The notes: generated by a model not told the origin, from the sequence alone. DNA of 5,254 nucleotides from an uncultured Clostridia bacterium (GCA_946410005.1 CAMJYS010000055.1:1-5254); one strand, 5' to 3'. Shown: positions 1-4,629, numbered from the stretch's first letter. Made by a program: numbers and translations.

Positions 1-28
1 GGAGTTCAGACGTGTGCTCTTCCGATCT
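1..28 (+). other. Illumina TruSeq adapter left in the assembly
   Basis: Bases 1-28 match the 3' part of the Illumina TruSeq read-2 adapter, ending in GCTCTTCCGATCT. This is synthetic sequence and not genome. Translated in the frame of the gene that follows, it adds the false N-terminus MCSSDL, a known sign of adapter contamination in predicted proteins. Genuine sequence begins at about position 29, so the left edge is a contig end and nothing upstream can be inferred. Confidence 0.97.
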
Positions 29-29
29 G

Positions 30-308
30 GAAAGCGGGAAAGTTTTTATCGATGTTTCTGAGGAAGGAAGCAACGTAATAATACGCATAAAAGACACAGG
101 AATGGGAATTGCAAGCGATGAACTCGATAAAGTTTTCGATAAATTTTATCGTTCATCATCAAGTAAAAACATAGACGGTACTGGCCTTGGTTTAGCGATA
201 GCGAAAGATATCGTAGAATCATACGGCGGAGAAATTAAAGTTGAAAGTGAACTCGGAAAATGTACTGAATTTATGATATCATTGCCGATTTCTAAGTTCG
301 AAGAATAG
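30..308 (+). CDS. Sensor histidine kinase, C-terminal ATP-binding fragment
   Basis: This is the 3' end of a two-component sensor histidine kinase. About 92 genuine residues remain, all from the HATPase_c domain that binds ATP for autophosphorylation of a conserved histidine, which lies in the missing part. The visible motifs, in order, are the G1 box DTGMGI, the F box region FDKFYR, and the G2 box GTGLGLA, followed by the usual IVESYGGEIKVES strand-helix end. The N box, the DHp domain with the phosphorylated His, and any sensor or membrane segments are lost at the contig edge. A GTG at position 12 opens the frame but lies in adapter sequence, so it is not a start. The FDKFYR and GTGLGLAIAKDIVE pattern is typical of PhoR/WalK-like kinases, but the signal sensed cannot be inferred. 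The gene ends in TAG at 306-308. No response regulator follows, so if there is a partner it probably lies upstream. Confidence 0.93.
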   Translation, partial: ESGKVFIDVSEEGSNVIIRIKDTGMGIASDELDKVFDKFYRSSSSKNIDGTGLGLAIAKDIVESYGGEIKVESELGKCTEFMISLPISKFEE

Positions 309-335
309 TTTTATAATTTTTATAAAGTTTAATAC

Positions 336-341
336 GGAGGT
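336..341 (+). promoter_or_regulatory. Displaced Shine-Dalgarno sequence GGAGGT
   Basis: GGAGGT is a near-perfect ribosome binding site, but the next gene starts at 393, 51 nt after its last base. No ATG, GTG or TTG lies at normal spacing. A hairpin at 345-378 fills most of the gap. If it folds, the unpaired distance falls to about 18 nt, still rather long. The site could therefore serve the downstream gene by hairpin bridging, or belong to a lost short leader ORF. Confidence 0.5.
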
Positions 342-344
342 TAT

Positions 345-378
345 AAATTAGGTTTTTAGGTATCTAAAAATCTAATTT
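345..378 (+). promoter_or_regulatory. 15-bp hairpin between the kinase and the beta-helix gene
   Basis: The arms at 345-359 and 364-378 pair along 15 positions with a single G-U wobble, around a GTAT loop at 360-363. The stem is AT-rich and is followed by an interrupted T-run (TTTTAATTTT). It may be a weak intrinsic terminator after the kinase, an attenuator, or a structure that brings the GGAGGT at 336-341 closer to the ATG at 393. The sequence alone does not decide between these. Confidence 0.6.
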
Positions 379-392
379 TAATTTTAATAATT

Positions 393-1067
393 ATGAAAAA
401 AGAGTATTTATTTTACAAAAATTTTCTTGATATTTCAAAAACAATCGCTGGGGATATATTTAAAAATGTTTTTTATCCTTGGGAAATACTACCGATGATA
501 AAAGATTTTATTGTAAAAATCGGCGAAAATTTGCCAAAAGATGAATATAAAGAAATAAAGCCTCAAGTTTGGATTCATAAAGACGCAGAAATTTTTGAAT
601 CGGCGTATATATCCGGTCCCACAATAATTCAAAAAAACGCTCAGATACGTCACTGTGCGTTTATAAGAGGTAGTGCAATTATAGGAGAAAATAGCGTTAT
701 CGGAAATTCTACGGAAGTGAAAAATGCTTTGATTTTTAATGATGTACAAATTCCGCATTTTAATTACGTAGGTGATGCGATTTTGGGATATAAAGCACAT
801 ATGGGCGCCGGGGCAATAATATCGAATATTAAATCTGATAAAACAAATGTCGTTGTAAAATCGGATAACGGCGAAAAAATAGAAACGGGTCTTAGAAAAT
901 TCGGAGCAATAATAGGTGATTTCGTTGAAATAGGTTGTAACAGCGTTTTAAACCCGGGTACAATCATAGGGAAAAATACGAATGTTTATCCTACAACAAT
1001 GGCAAGAGGAATTTTGAAAGAAAACTCGATTTTGAAAAACACCGGCGAACTTATTCAAAAGAGATAG
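393..1067 (+). CDS. GlmU-like left-handed beta-helix (hexapeptide repeat) protein
   Basis: This 224-residue protein is mostly a left-handed parallel beta-helix. Hexapeptide repeats run from about residue 57 to 200, for example AIIGENSVIGNSTEV and TIIGKNTNVYP. Residues 119-143 (IPHFNYVGDAILG, then MGAGAI) match the acetyltransferase half of GlmU, where the equivalent HLTYLGDAEIG segment carries the catalytic His; here it is H122. The first 56 residues look helical and do not form the GlmU nucleotidyltransferase domain, because the signature glycine-rich nucleotide-binding loop is absent. Homologues are often called UDP-N-acetylglucosamine pyrophosphorylase, which the visible sequence does not support. 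An acyltransferase acting on a sugar or sugar phosphate, perhaps in cell-envelope precursor synthesis, is the best inference; the substrate is unknown. The ATG at 393 begins MKKEYLF and lacks a close Shine-Dalgarno. Transcription ends at the terminator 21 nt downstream. Confidence 0.88.
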   Translation: MKKEYLFYKNFLDISKTIAGDIFKNVFYPWEILPMIKDFIVKIGENLPKDEYKEIKPQVWIHKDAEIFESAYISGPTIIQKNAQIRHCAFIRGSAIIGENSVIGNSTEVKNALIFNDVQIPHFNYVGDAILGYKAHMGAGAIISNIKSDKTNVVVKSDNGEKIETGLRKFGAIIGDFVEIGCNSVLNPGTIIGKNTNVYPTTMARGILKENSILKNTGELIQKR

Positions 1068-1087
1068 AAAACAGCATAAAATAAATT

Positions 1088-1122
1088 CCCGACGAGAAAT
1101 TTTCTTGTCGGGTAATTTTTTT
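1088..1122 (+). terminator. Intrinsic terminator after the beta-helix gene
   Basis: CCCGACGAGAAA (1088-1099) pairs with TTTCTTGTCGGG (1101-1112) with one G-T wobble. The innermost A-T pairs probably open to form the loop. A run of seven T at 1116-1122 follows. The position just after the stop codon and before the tRNA promoter fits termination of the upstream gene. Confidence 0.93.
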
Positions 1123-1133
1123 GAATTTCATAG

Positions 1134-1162
1134 TTGACTTATTTGTTGGTAGCATATATAAT
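1134..1162 (+). promoter_or_regulatory. Sigma-A promoter of tRNA-Leu
   Basis: The -35 box TTGACT (1134-1139) and the -10 box TATAAT (1157-1162) are separated by exactly 17 bp. Transcription should start near 1169, about five bases before the mature tRNA. This is a near-consensus promoter, as expected for a stable RNA gene. Confidence 0.87.
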
Positions 1163-1173
1163 GGAATAGGAAT

Positions 1174-1259
1174 GCCGGTGTGGCGGAATGGCAGACGCGA
1201 CGGACTCAAAATCCGTTGTTGGCAACAACGTGTGGGTTCAAGTCCCACCACCGGTACCA
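1174..1259 (+). tRNA. tRNA-Leu (anticodon CAA)
   Basis: This is a complete 86-nt class II tRNA. The acceptor arm GCCGGTG (1174-1180) pairs with CACCGGT (1249-1255), with a G-U at the first pair. The anticodon stem ACGGA/TCCGT encloses the loop CTCAAAA, giving anticodon CAA (1207-1209), which reads TTG codons. The long variable arm (1217-1231) has the stem GTTG/CAAC, as expected for leucine. The T arm GTGGG-TTCAAGT-CCCAC is at 1232-1248. The discriminator is A1256, and CCA is encoded at 1257-1259. It is transcribed alone from the promoter at 1134-1162 and stopped by the terminator at 1276-1299. tRNA 3' ends are common integration sites, and the next genes look accessory, but no second copy of the tRNA end was found in this window. 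Confidence 0.97.
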
Positions 1260-1275
1260 GTTAAAAATAAAGTCT

Positions 1276-1299
1276 AAAACTGTCGATTGACAGTTTTTT
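1276..1299 (+). terminator. Intrinsic terminator of tRNA-Leu
   Basis: AAAACTGTC pairs with GACAGTTTT around a GATT loop. The core is ACTGTC at 1279-1284 with GACAGT at 1289-1294, extended by AAA/TTT, and the tail is a run of six T. The descending arm also contains a perfect -35 hexamer TTGACA (1287-1292), which could serve the next gene, although the best -10 18 bp downstream (CATAGA, 1311-1316) is poor. Confidence 0.88.
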
Positions 1300-1317
1300 A
1301 TGTTAAAGCGCATAGAT

Positions 1318-1333
1318 AGAGGTAATTGTTATT
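1318..1333 (+). promoter_or_regulatory. Shine-Dalgarno and possible ATT start of the HEPN-like gene
   Basis: AGAGGT (1318-1323) is followed seven bases later by ATT (1331-1333), in frame with the HEPN-like gene. The frame is open back to 1316, after a TAG at 1313-1315, and contains no ATG, GTG or TTG before 1349. Either ATT is used as a rare initiator, as in infC, or an original ATG has mutated and the gene is decaying. Confidence 0.5.
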
Positions 1334-1348
1334 AGTATAGAATCATTT

Positions 1349-1798
1349 TTGTCTGCATCTGAAATCCTTTTAGTGAACCATCACTACAACGAAGCTCTTT
1401 GCTTAGTATGCTGTGCAATTGATGCAATATCATTGAAAACATATCCCGCCTATCGTAAGGTAGGAGATCGGTTTAGGTTGTTTTTACAGAAAAACTTTAG
1501 ACGTATTTGCGAAAAAGGTTTTCCAGGAATTACCGCATCATCAATAAGAATAAAACTAATCACTGATATTGACATAAAAAAGGATGATTTTGGATATGTT
1601 GGAATAGAGGATGTAATTTACTACGTGTTGAGATGTGGATTAGTACATAATTGCTTAGTAGATAGTAAAATCCAATTTACAAATTATACTCGTATAGGAA
1701 ATTCAGATAAAAAATTTTTTTACTTACCTAAAACACTAATATTAGGATTGATTGATGTAGCAAGGTCCGCTTTAGACGGTATTCAAATCGGTACATAA
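1349..1798 (+). CDS. HEPN-like small protein of unknown function
   Basis: This is a 149-residue protein if it starts at the TTG at 1349. It resembles small uncharacterised HEPN-like proteins. An N-terminal helix pair (YNEALCLVCCAIDAISLK, residues 13-30) is followed by KVGDRFRLFLQKNF (37-50), FPGITASSIRIKL (58-70) and IEDVIYYVLRCGLVHNC (86-102). R95-x4-H100 has the R-x4-6-H spacing of HEPN domains, which are often metal-independent RNases in toxin-antitoxin and defence systems. The activity here is inferred only. The start is uncertain. The TTG has no Shine-Dalgarno, while AGAGGT at 1318-1323 is ideally placed for an ATT at 1331, in frame, which would add six residues and begin (M)SIESFLSASEILL. 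No MNT nucleotidyltransferase or other known antitoxin partner lies next to it. It sits directly after the tRNA-Leu terminator and may be transcribed by read-through. No signal peptide or membrane helix is seen. Confidence 0.75.
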   Translation: MSASEILLVNHHYNEALCLVCCAIDAISLKTYPAYRKVGDRFRLFLQKNFRRICEKGFPGITASSIRIKLITDIDIKKDDFGYVGIEDVIYYVLRCGLVHNCLVDSKIQFTNYTRIGNSDKKFFYLPKTLILGLIDVARSALDGIQIGT

Positions 1799-1901
1799 AA
1801 GGCACTCAAATAAAATATACTTAATAAACATTGTAGTTGGCCTTAAACTTCATTATTACTGAGTTTCTTCATGCCCCTTATAACTACTCGTACCATTTTT
1901 T

Positions 1902-1934
1902 AACTCTCGGTGTAAATTTTGCATCGGGAGTTTT
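1902..1934 (+). terminator. Hairpin with short T-run, possible terminator of the HEPN-like gene
   Basis: AACTCTCGGTG (1902-1912) pairs with CATCGGGAGTT (1922-1932) in 11 positions with two wobble pairs, around a 9-nt AT-rich loop. Only four T follow (1931-1934), so termination would be modest. Wobble pairs that keep the stem intact suggest selection on an RNA structure. It lies about 100 nt after the HEPN-like stop codon. Confidence 0.45.
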
Positions 1935-2027
1935 ATGTATTTTGTTTGAAAAAGTAACCGGTTTTTGTTTAAATTTGCCAAAAAACAAAAAACACACTCG
2001 TTTTTTACAGGAATTTTCACAAAATCA

Positions 2028-2061
2028 TTGATTTGTATTTTCTATTAATGTACTATGTACA
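2028..2061 (+). promoter_or_regulatory. Candidate promoter with palindrome over the -10 box
   Basis: TTGATT (2028-2033) and TACTAT (2051-2056) are 17 bp apart. Each matches four of six consensus bases, including TTGA of the -35. The perfect inverted repeat TGTAC-TAT-GTACA (2049-2061) covers the -10 box, where a repressor could block RNA polymerase. It would drive the reading frames from 2099 onwards. The match is modest and the palindrome short, so this is a tentative call. Confidence 0.3.
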
Positions 2062-2208
2062 CGAAGACATTCTTTAAGTATCAAAAAATTTCAAAAGGTT
2101 GTGTTTTATTATAAAAAAGGTTTCTGATATCGATTCCAAAAAATTTCTGGCGGCGTATGTACGAAACAAGTTAGAGTCCTTAATGAATTTGATTTCGACC
2201 GAGATCAA

Positions 2209-2481
2209 ATGGAACAGGCACTTGATTGCTTTGGAGCCAAAGGTGATATAACTTGGGGGTATTCTTTAAACGAAACCATTCCTAGACCTTGGTCAAAAAC
2301 CGCAAGTATGAATTGGAACAACGAAACATGGACTCCGGTTTTAGCCCAGTGTGGCTTTCGCCAAAATGAGGTCATTTGGAAAAGTACAAATGGTAACTAT
2401 TTAATTCCTACCGGTATTCATAAGCAAGGCAGAATAGGCTATTTTTGGAACAAGTTCGTTGGTTATATCAAAAAATTTTAA
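2209..2481 (+). CDS. Tryptophan-rich hypothetical protein
   Basis: This 90-residue protein is not recognised. It is unusually rich in aromatic residues, with tryptophans at positions 16, 28, 36, 41, 57 and 80, and it lacks a signal peptide or a clear membrane helix. The segment RPWSKTASMNWNNETWTPVL and the later KSTNGNYLIPTGIHKQGRIG look like ordinary soluble protein. The ATG at 2209 has only a weak GAG upstream. The frame stays open back to 2128 (VRVLNEFDFDRDQ precedes the ATG) but contains no ATG, GTG or TTG there, so the real N-terminus may be lost or shifted. A second frame (2099-2251) overlaps the start. A possible terminator follows 22 nt after the stop, which favours a real transcript. 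It could be a degraded C-terminal fragment of a longer accessory gene. Confidence 0.5.
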   Translation: MEQALDCFGAKGDITWGYSLNETIPRPWSKTASMNWNNETWTPVLAQCGFRQNEVIWKSTNGNYLIPTGIHKQGRIGYFWNKFVGYIKKF

Positions 2482-2503
2482 ATGTTATTTTCTAATCAAA
2501 AAC

Positions 2504-2540
2504 AGAACTTAACCCGATTTCGAGTTGAATTCTATTTTTT
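2504..2540 (+). terminator. Imperfect terminator after the tryptophan-rich ORF
   Basis: The arms 2504-2516 and 2521-2533 pair over 13 positions with two C-A mismatches and one wobble, around an ATTT loop. They are followed by a run of six T at 2535-2540. This would end transcription of the ORF at 2209-2481 and insulate it from the next gene. Confidence 0.5.
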
Positions 2541-2587
2541 ATTAGAGTAATATGAACTTGTATGATTTTTATCTTTATTTTTAAAAA

Positions 2588-2616
2588 TTGATATTTTTTT
2601 GAAAATGTGATATTAT
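2588..2616 (+). promoter_or_regulatory. Sigma-A promoter of the mgsA-like gene
   Basis: TTGATA (2588-2593) and TATTAT (2611-2616) are separated by 17 bp, each matching five of six consensus bases. The expected start near 2623 gives a leader of about 127 nt before the ATG at 2750. Confidence 0.7.
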
Positions 2617-2622
2617 ACAAAT

Positions 2623-2742
2623 ACTTATAATTTTTTAGCTCGTATTATGGTTTTCACTTGGCGAAAAATCGCTAAAATACATGTTTTTTGAAAAACAAGA
2701 GTTAAATAAAACATCATAAATAATATTTTATTATTTAGGAGG
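2623..2742 (+). promoter_or_regulatory. Structured 5' leader and ribosome binding site of the mgsA-like gene
   Basis: Three small hairpins lie in the leader: TTGGCGA/TCGCTAA around AAAA (2658-2675), an A/T stem at 2682-2697, and AAATAATA/TATTATTT around TTT (2718-2736). The last ends exactly against the Shine-Dalgarno AGGAGG (2737-2742), which is 7 nt from the ATG. No known riboswitch class was recognised. The all-A/U stem is weak and may simply keep the site accessible or act as a heat-labile element. Confidence 0.4.
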
Positions 2743-2749
2743 AAACGTT

Positions 2750-3151
2750 ATGAATATTGCTCTCGTAGCACAGGATTCGAAAAAAGAATTAATGGTAAGA
2801 TTTTGTATAGCGTATGTCGGAATACTTAGTCGTCATAAGCTTTGTGCAACCGCTACGACCGGGAAATTGATTTCCAACGCGACCGGTCTTAGAATTATGA
2901 ACTTTTTAAGCGGTGAACAAGGTGGATGCCAACAAATCGCATCGAGAATTTCTTGCGGCGAAATCGACATGGTTTTATTTTTCCGTGGTTCTTCTTTTAC
3001 AGGTACTACTCAAGAAGAAAATGACCTTTTAAGACTTTGCGACGTTCACACAATTCCGTGCGCTACAAATATTGCAACAGCAGAAGCTTTAATCCACAGC
3101 CTTGAAAGAGGAGACTTGGATTGGCTTACAGTCGGTAGACCGAATATCTAA
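2750..3151 (+). CDS. Methylglyoxal-synthase-like protein lacking the catalytic residues
   Basis: This 133-residue protein is plainly related to MgsA, which converts dihydroxyacetone phosphate to methylglyoxal and phosphate. Family landmarks are present: MNIALVAQD, TTGKLISNATGL (36-47), FLSG..GG.QQIASRI (52-67), LLRLCDVHTIPCATNIATAEALI (93-115). The catalytic positions are changed. With E. coli numbering in brackets, His19 is Gln8, Asp71 of GGDQQ is Cys60, and Asp91 of the FFxDPL motif is Gly80. The PHxPD loop carrying His98 and Asp101 is replaced by FTGTTQEEN. Gly46 of the TGTTG phosphate loop is Ala35. Phosphate-contacting Thr and Ser residues (T34, T36, T37, S54) remain. I infer a ligand-binding pseudoenzyme or a changed activity rather than a working MgsA. 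The start is secure: AGGAGG lies 7 nt before the ATG. The frame is intact and conservation elsewhere is high, so random decay is unlikely. It has its own promoter and a terminator before hisS. Confidence 0.88.
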   Translation: MNIALVAQDSKKELMVRFCIAYVGILSRHKLCATATTGKLISNATGLRIMNFLSGEQGGCQQIASRISCGEIDMVLFFRGSSFTGTTQEENDLLRLCDVHTIPCATNIATAEALIHSLERGDLDWLTVGRPNI

Positions 3152-3184
3152 AAAATTAATTCTAAAAAACAAATTTGATTTTTT

Positions 3185-3212
3185 CTTCTCTGTAAAAACC
3201 AGAGAAGTTTTT
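3185..3212 (+). terminator. Intrinsic terminator between the mgsA-like gene and hisS
   Basis: CTTCTCTG (3185-3192) pairs perfectly with CAGAGAAG (3200-3207) around TAAAAAC, followed by five T. It sits 33 nt after the mgsA-like stop. No obvious hisS promoter lies between it and hisS, so hisS may depend on partial read-through, or on a promoter inside the upstream gene. Confidence 0.88.
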
Positions 3213-3246
3213 AATGTTGATAAATAAAAAAGGAGCGATTACGCTT

Positions 3247-4542
3247 ATGAACCTCAGAACTAAAAGAATACGAGGAATGCAAGATGTTTTACCGTCCGAA
3301 AGCAAAAAATGGCAAACAATAGAAAAAGTTATGACAGAAGAAGCGTCGCTTCATGGATTTAAATTAATCCGCACACCGGTTTTGGAACACACGGAATTAT
3401 TCGAAAGATCCGTCGGAGATACTTCTGATGTCGTTGAAAAAGAAATGTATACATTTAAAGACAAAGGCGATAGGAGCGTAACTTTACGCCCGGAAGGAAC
3501 TGCCGGAACTTTAAGAGCTGTACTCGAAAACGGCTTACATAACCTTCCTATGCCGCTTAAATTAATGTATAAGTCTTCGTGCTATAGATACGAAAAACCC
3601 CAAACAGGAAGATATCGCGAATTTTTTCAATTCGGGCTCGAAATTTTCGGGTCACCATCAGCGTCAGCAGATGCCGAACTTATCATTTTAGCTAAATCTA
3701 TTTTAGAAAGACTTCAAATACAAAACATAAGCCTTGAAATAAATTCTATCGGCTGTAAAAATTGCAGAAAAAAATACAGCGAAGCGATAATAAATTATTT
3801 TAAATCTAAAATTGATTCGTTGTGTCCGACTTGCCAAAATCGTCTCGAAAAAAATCCTTTACGAATTTTAGACTGTAAAAATAAAGTTTGTTCGGAAATT
3901 TGCGAAAACGCTCCGATAATAACCAATTATATTTGCGAAGAATGCTCCGAACATTTTGAAACTTTACAAGAATATCTTAAATCGCAAAATATCGAGTTTA
4001 AGATTAACCCGAAAATCGTTCGTGGACTCGATTATTATTCAAAAACCGTTTTTGAGTTCGTGTGTGATATTACCGAAAACGATAAACTGACAATTTGTGG
4101 CGGAGGAAGATACGACGGGCTTTCAGAAATTTTAGGCGGACCACAATTATGTGCAATAGGGCTTGGGTTTGGTCTCGAAAGAATTTTAAATATTATGGAA
4201 ACGCAGAAAATTATGTTCCCGAAAGACGATTCGCCGAAAGTTTATATAGCTTCTATTGGCGAAAATGCAAAGAAAAAAGCGTTTGAACTTTGCGGTATTT
4301 TAAGAACGGCTGCGATTTTTGCGGAAATGGATATTGTTGACCGGAATATTAAATCGCAAATGAAATACGCAGATAAAATCGGTGCGGAGTATGTTTTGGT
4401 AATAGGCGACGATGAAATTGCGGAAAATAGAGCGATTTTAAATAACATGAAAACCGGAAAAGAAAGCAAGATTTCAATAAATGAAGATTTTTTAAACGAT
4501 TTTTCGGGCGTGGATATGGAAATTTCAAGTTTTAGAAGATAA
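3247..4542 (+). CDS. hisS: Histidyl-tRNA synthetase
   Basis: This class II synthetase charges tRNA-His with histidine in the cytoplasm. It has 431 residues when started at the ATG at 3247. In that numbering the motifs are RGMQDVLP (9-16), motif 1 around HGFKLIRTPVLEHTELF (36-52), LRPEGTAG (80-87), motif 2 YRYEKPQTGRYREFF (113-127), the His-binding RGLDYY (259-264), GGGRYDGL (285-292), and motif 3 GLGFGLERI (305-313). The C-terminal anticodon-binding domain includes SQMKYADKIGAEYVLVIGDDE. The insertion domain at about 170-233 carries three CxxC pairs and three more cysteines, suggesting a metal-binding ribbon. An upstream ATG at 3214 is rejected because it lies two bases after the terminator, lacks a Shine-Dalgarno and adds residues before the usual MNLRTKRIRG start. 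AGGAG at 3231-3235 is 11 nt from the chosen ATG, slightly long. The leader is too short for a T-box. Confidence 0.97.
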   Translation: MNLRTKRIRGMQDVLPSESKKWQTIEKVMTEEASLHGFKLIRTPVLEHTELFERSVGDTSDVVEKEMYTFKDKGDRSVTLRPEGTAGTLRAVLENGLHNLPMPLKLMYKSSCYRYEKPQTGRYREFFQFGLEIFGSPSASADAELIILAKSILERLQIQNISLEINSIGCKNCRKKYSEAIINYFKSKIDSLCPTCQNRLEKNPLRILDCKNKVCSEICENAPIITNYICEECSEHFETLQEYLKSQNIEFKINPKIVRGLDYYSKTVFEFVCDITENDKLTICGGGRYDGLSEILGGPQLCAIGLGFGLERILNIMETQKIMFPKDDSPKVYIASIGENAKKKAFELCGILRTAAIFAEMDIVDRNIKSQMKYADKIGAEYVLVIGDDEIAENRAILNNMKTGKESKISINEDFLNDFSGVDMEISSFRR

Positions 4543-4548
4543 ATTCAG

Positions 4549-4588
4549 AAGCAATGTGTACATTTGTCACATATTGCTTTTTATTTTT
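4549..4588 (+). terminator. Intrinsic terminator of hisS
   Basis: AGCAATGTGT (4550-4559) pairs with ACATATTGCT (4569-4578) with one wobble, around a 9-nt loop, extended by an A-T pair. The T-rich tail TTTTATTTTT follows. It begins seven bases after the hisS stop codon. Confidence 0.88.
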
Positions 4589-4629
4589 AGCTATTTTTTG
4601 TTTGATTATACAAAAACAAACTTTTGATG

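Larger units (their letters stand above)
1799..2208. other. 410-nt stretch without a convincing gene
   Basis: No convincing gene is seen here on either strand. The only open frame of note, from a TTG at 1837 to 2031, has no ribosome binding site and no recognisable content, and it spans a strong hairpin. The stretch holds the hairpin at 1902-1934, a weaker A/T hairpin (arms 1962-1970 and 1983-1991), a candidate promoter at 2028-2056 with an overlapping palindrome, and the beginning of two competing frames that run into the tryptophan-rich ORF. It may be the remains of decayed accessory genes. Confidence 0.55.

Noticed and set aside
489..967. Two reverse-strand open frames within the beta-helix gene
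   Set aside because: They are antisense shadows of a well-supported gene and have no ribosome binding site or family resemblance.
1051..1251. Reverse-strand open frame across the terminator and tRNA-Leu
   Set aside because: It is the complement of a tRNA; peptides beginning MVGLEPTR are a familiar artefact of translating tRNA genes.
1250..1895. Possible attachment-site duplication of the tRNA-Leu 3' end
   Set aside because: Only GTACCA (1254-1259) recurs at 1890-1895. Six bases are too few, and no integrase gene is present.
1837..2031. 64-residue open frame from a TTG
   Set aside because: It has no ribosome binding site, no recognisable protein content, and is crossed by a strong RNA hairpin at 1902-1934.
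2111..2170. Resemblance of the 2099-2251 frame to the N-terminus of eukaryotic ribosomal protein S19
   Set aside because: The likeness (VSDIDSKKFLAAY) covers only about a dozen residues, does not continue, and the frame stops soon after; it is most likely chance.
3152..3246. T-box leader for hisS
   Set aside because: The interval is too short and lacks T-box signature sequence and specifier structure; only a simple terminator is present.
4095..4469. Forward and reverse open frames inside hisS
   Set aside because: Both overlap the conserved catalytic and C-terminal domains of HisRS in other frames.
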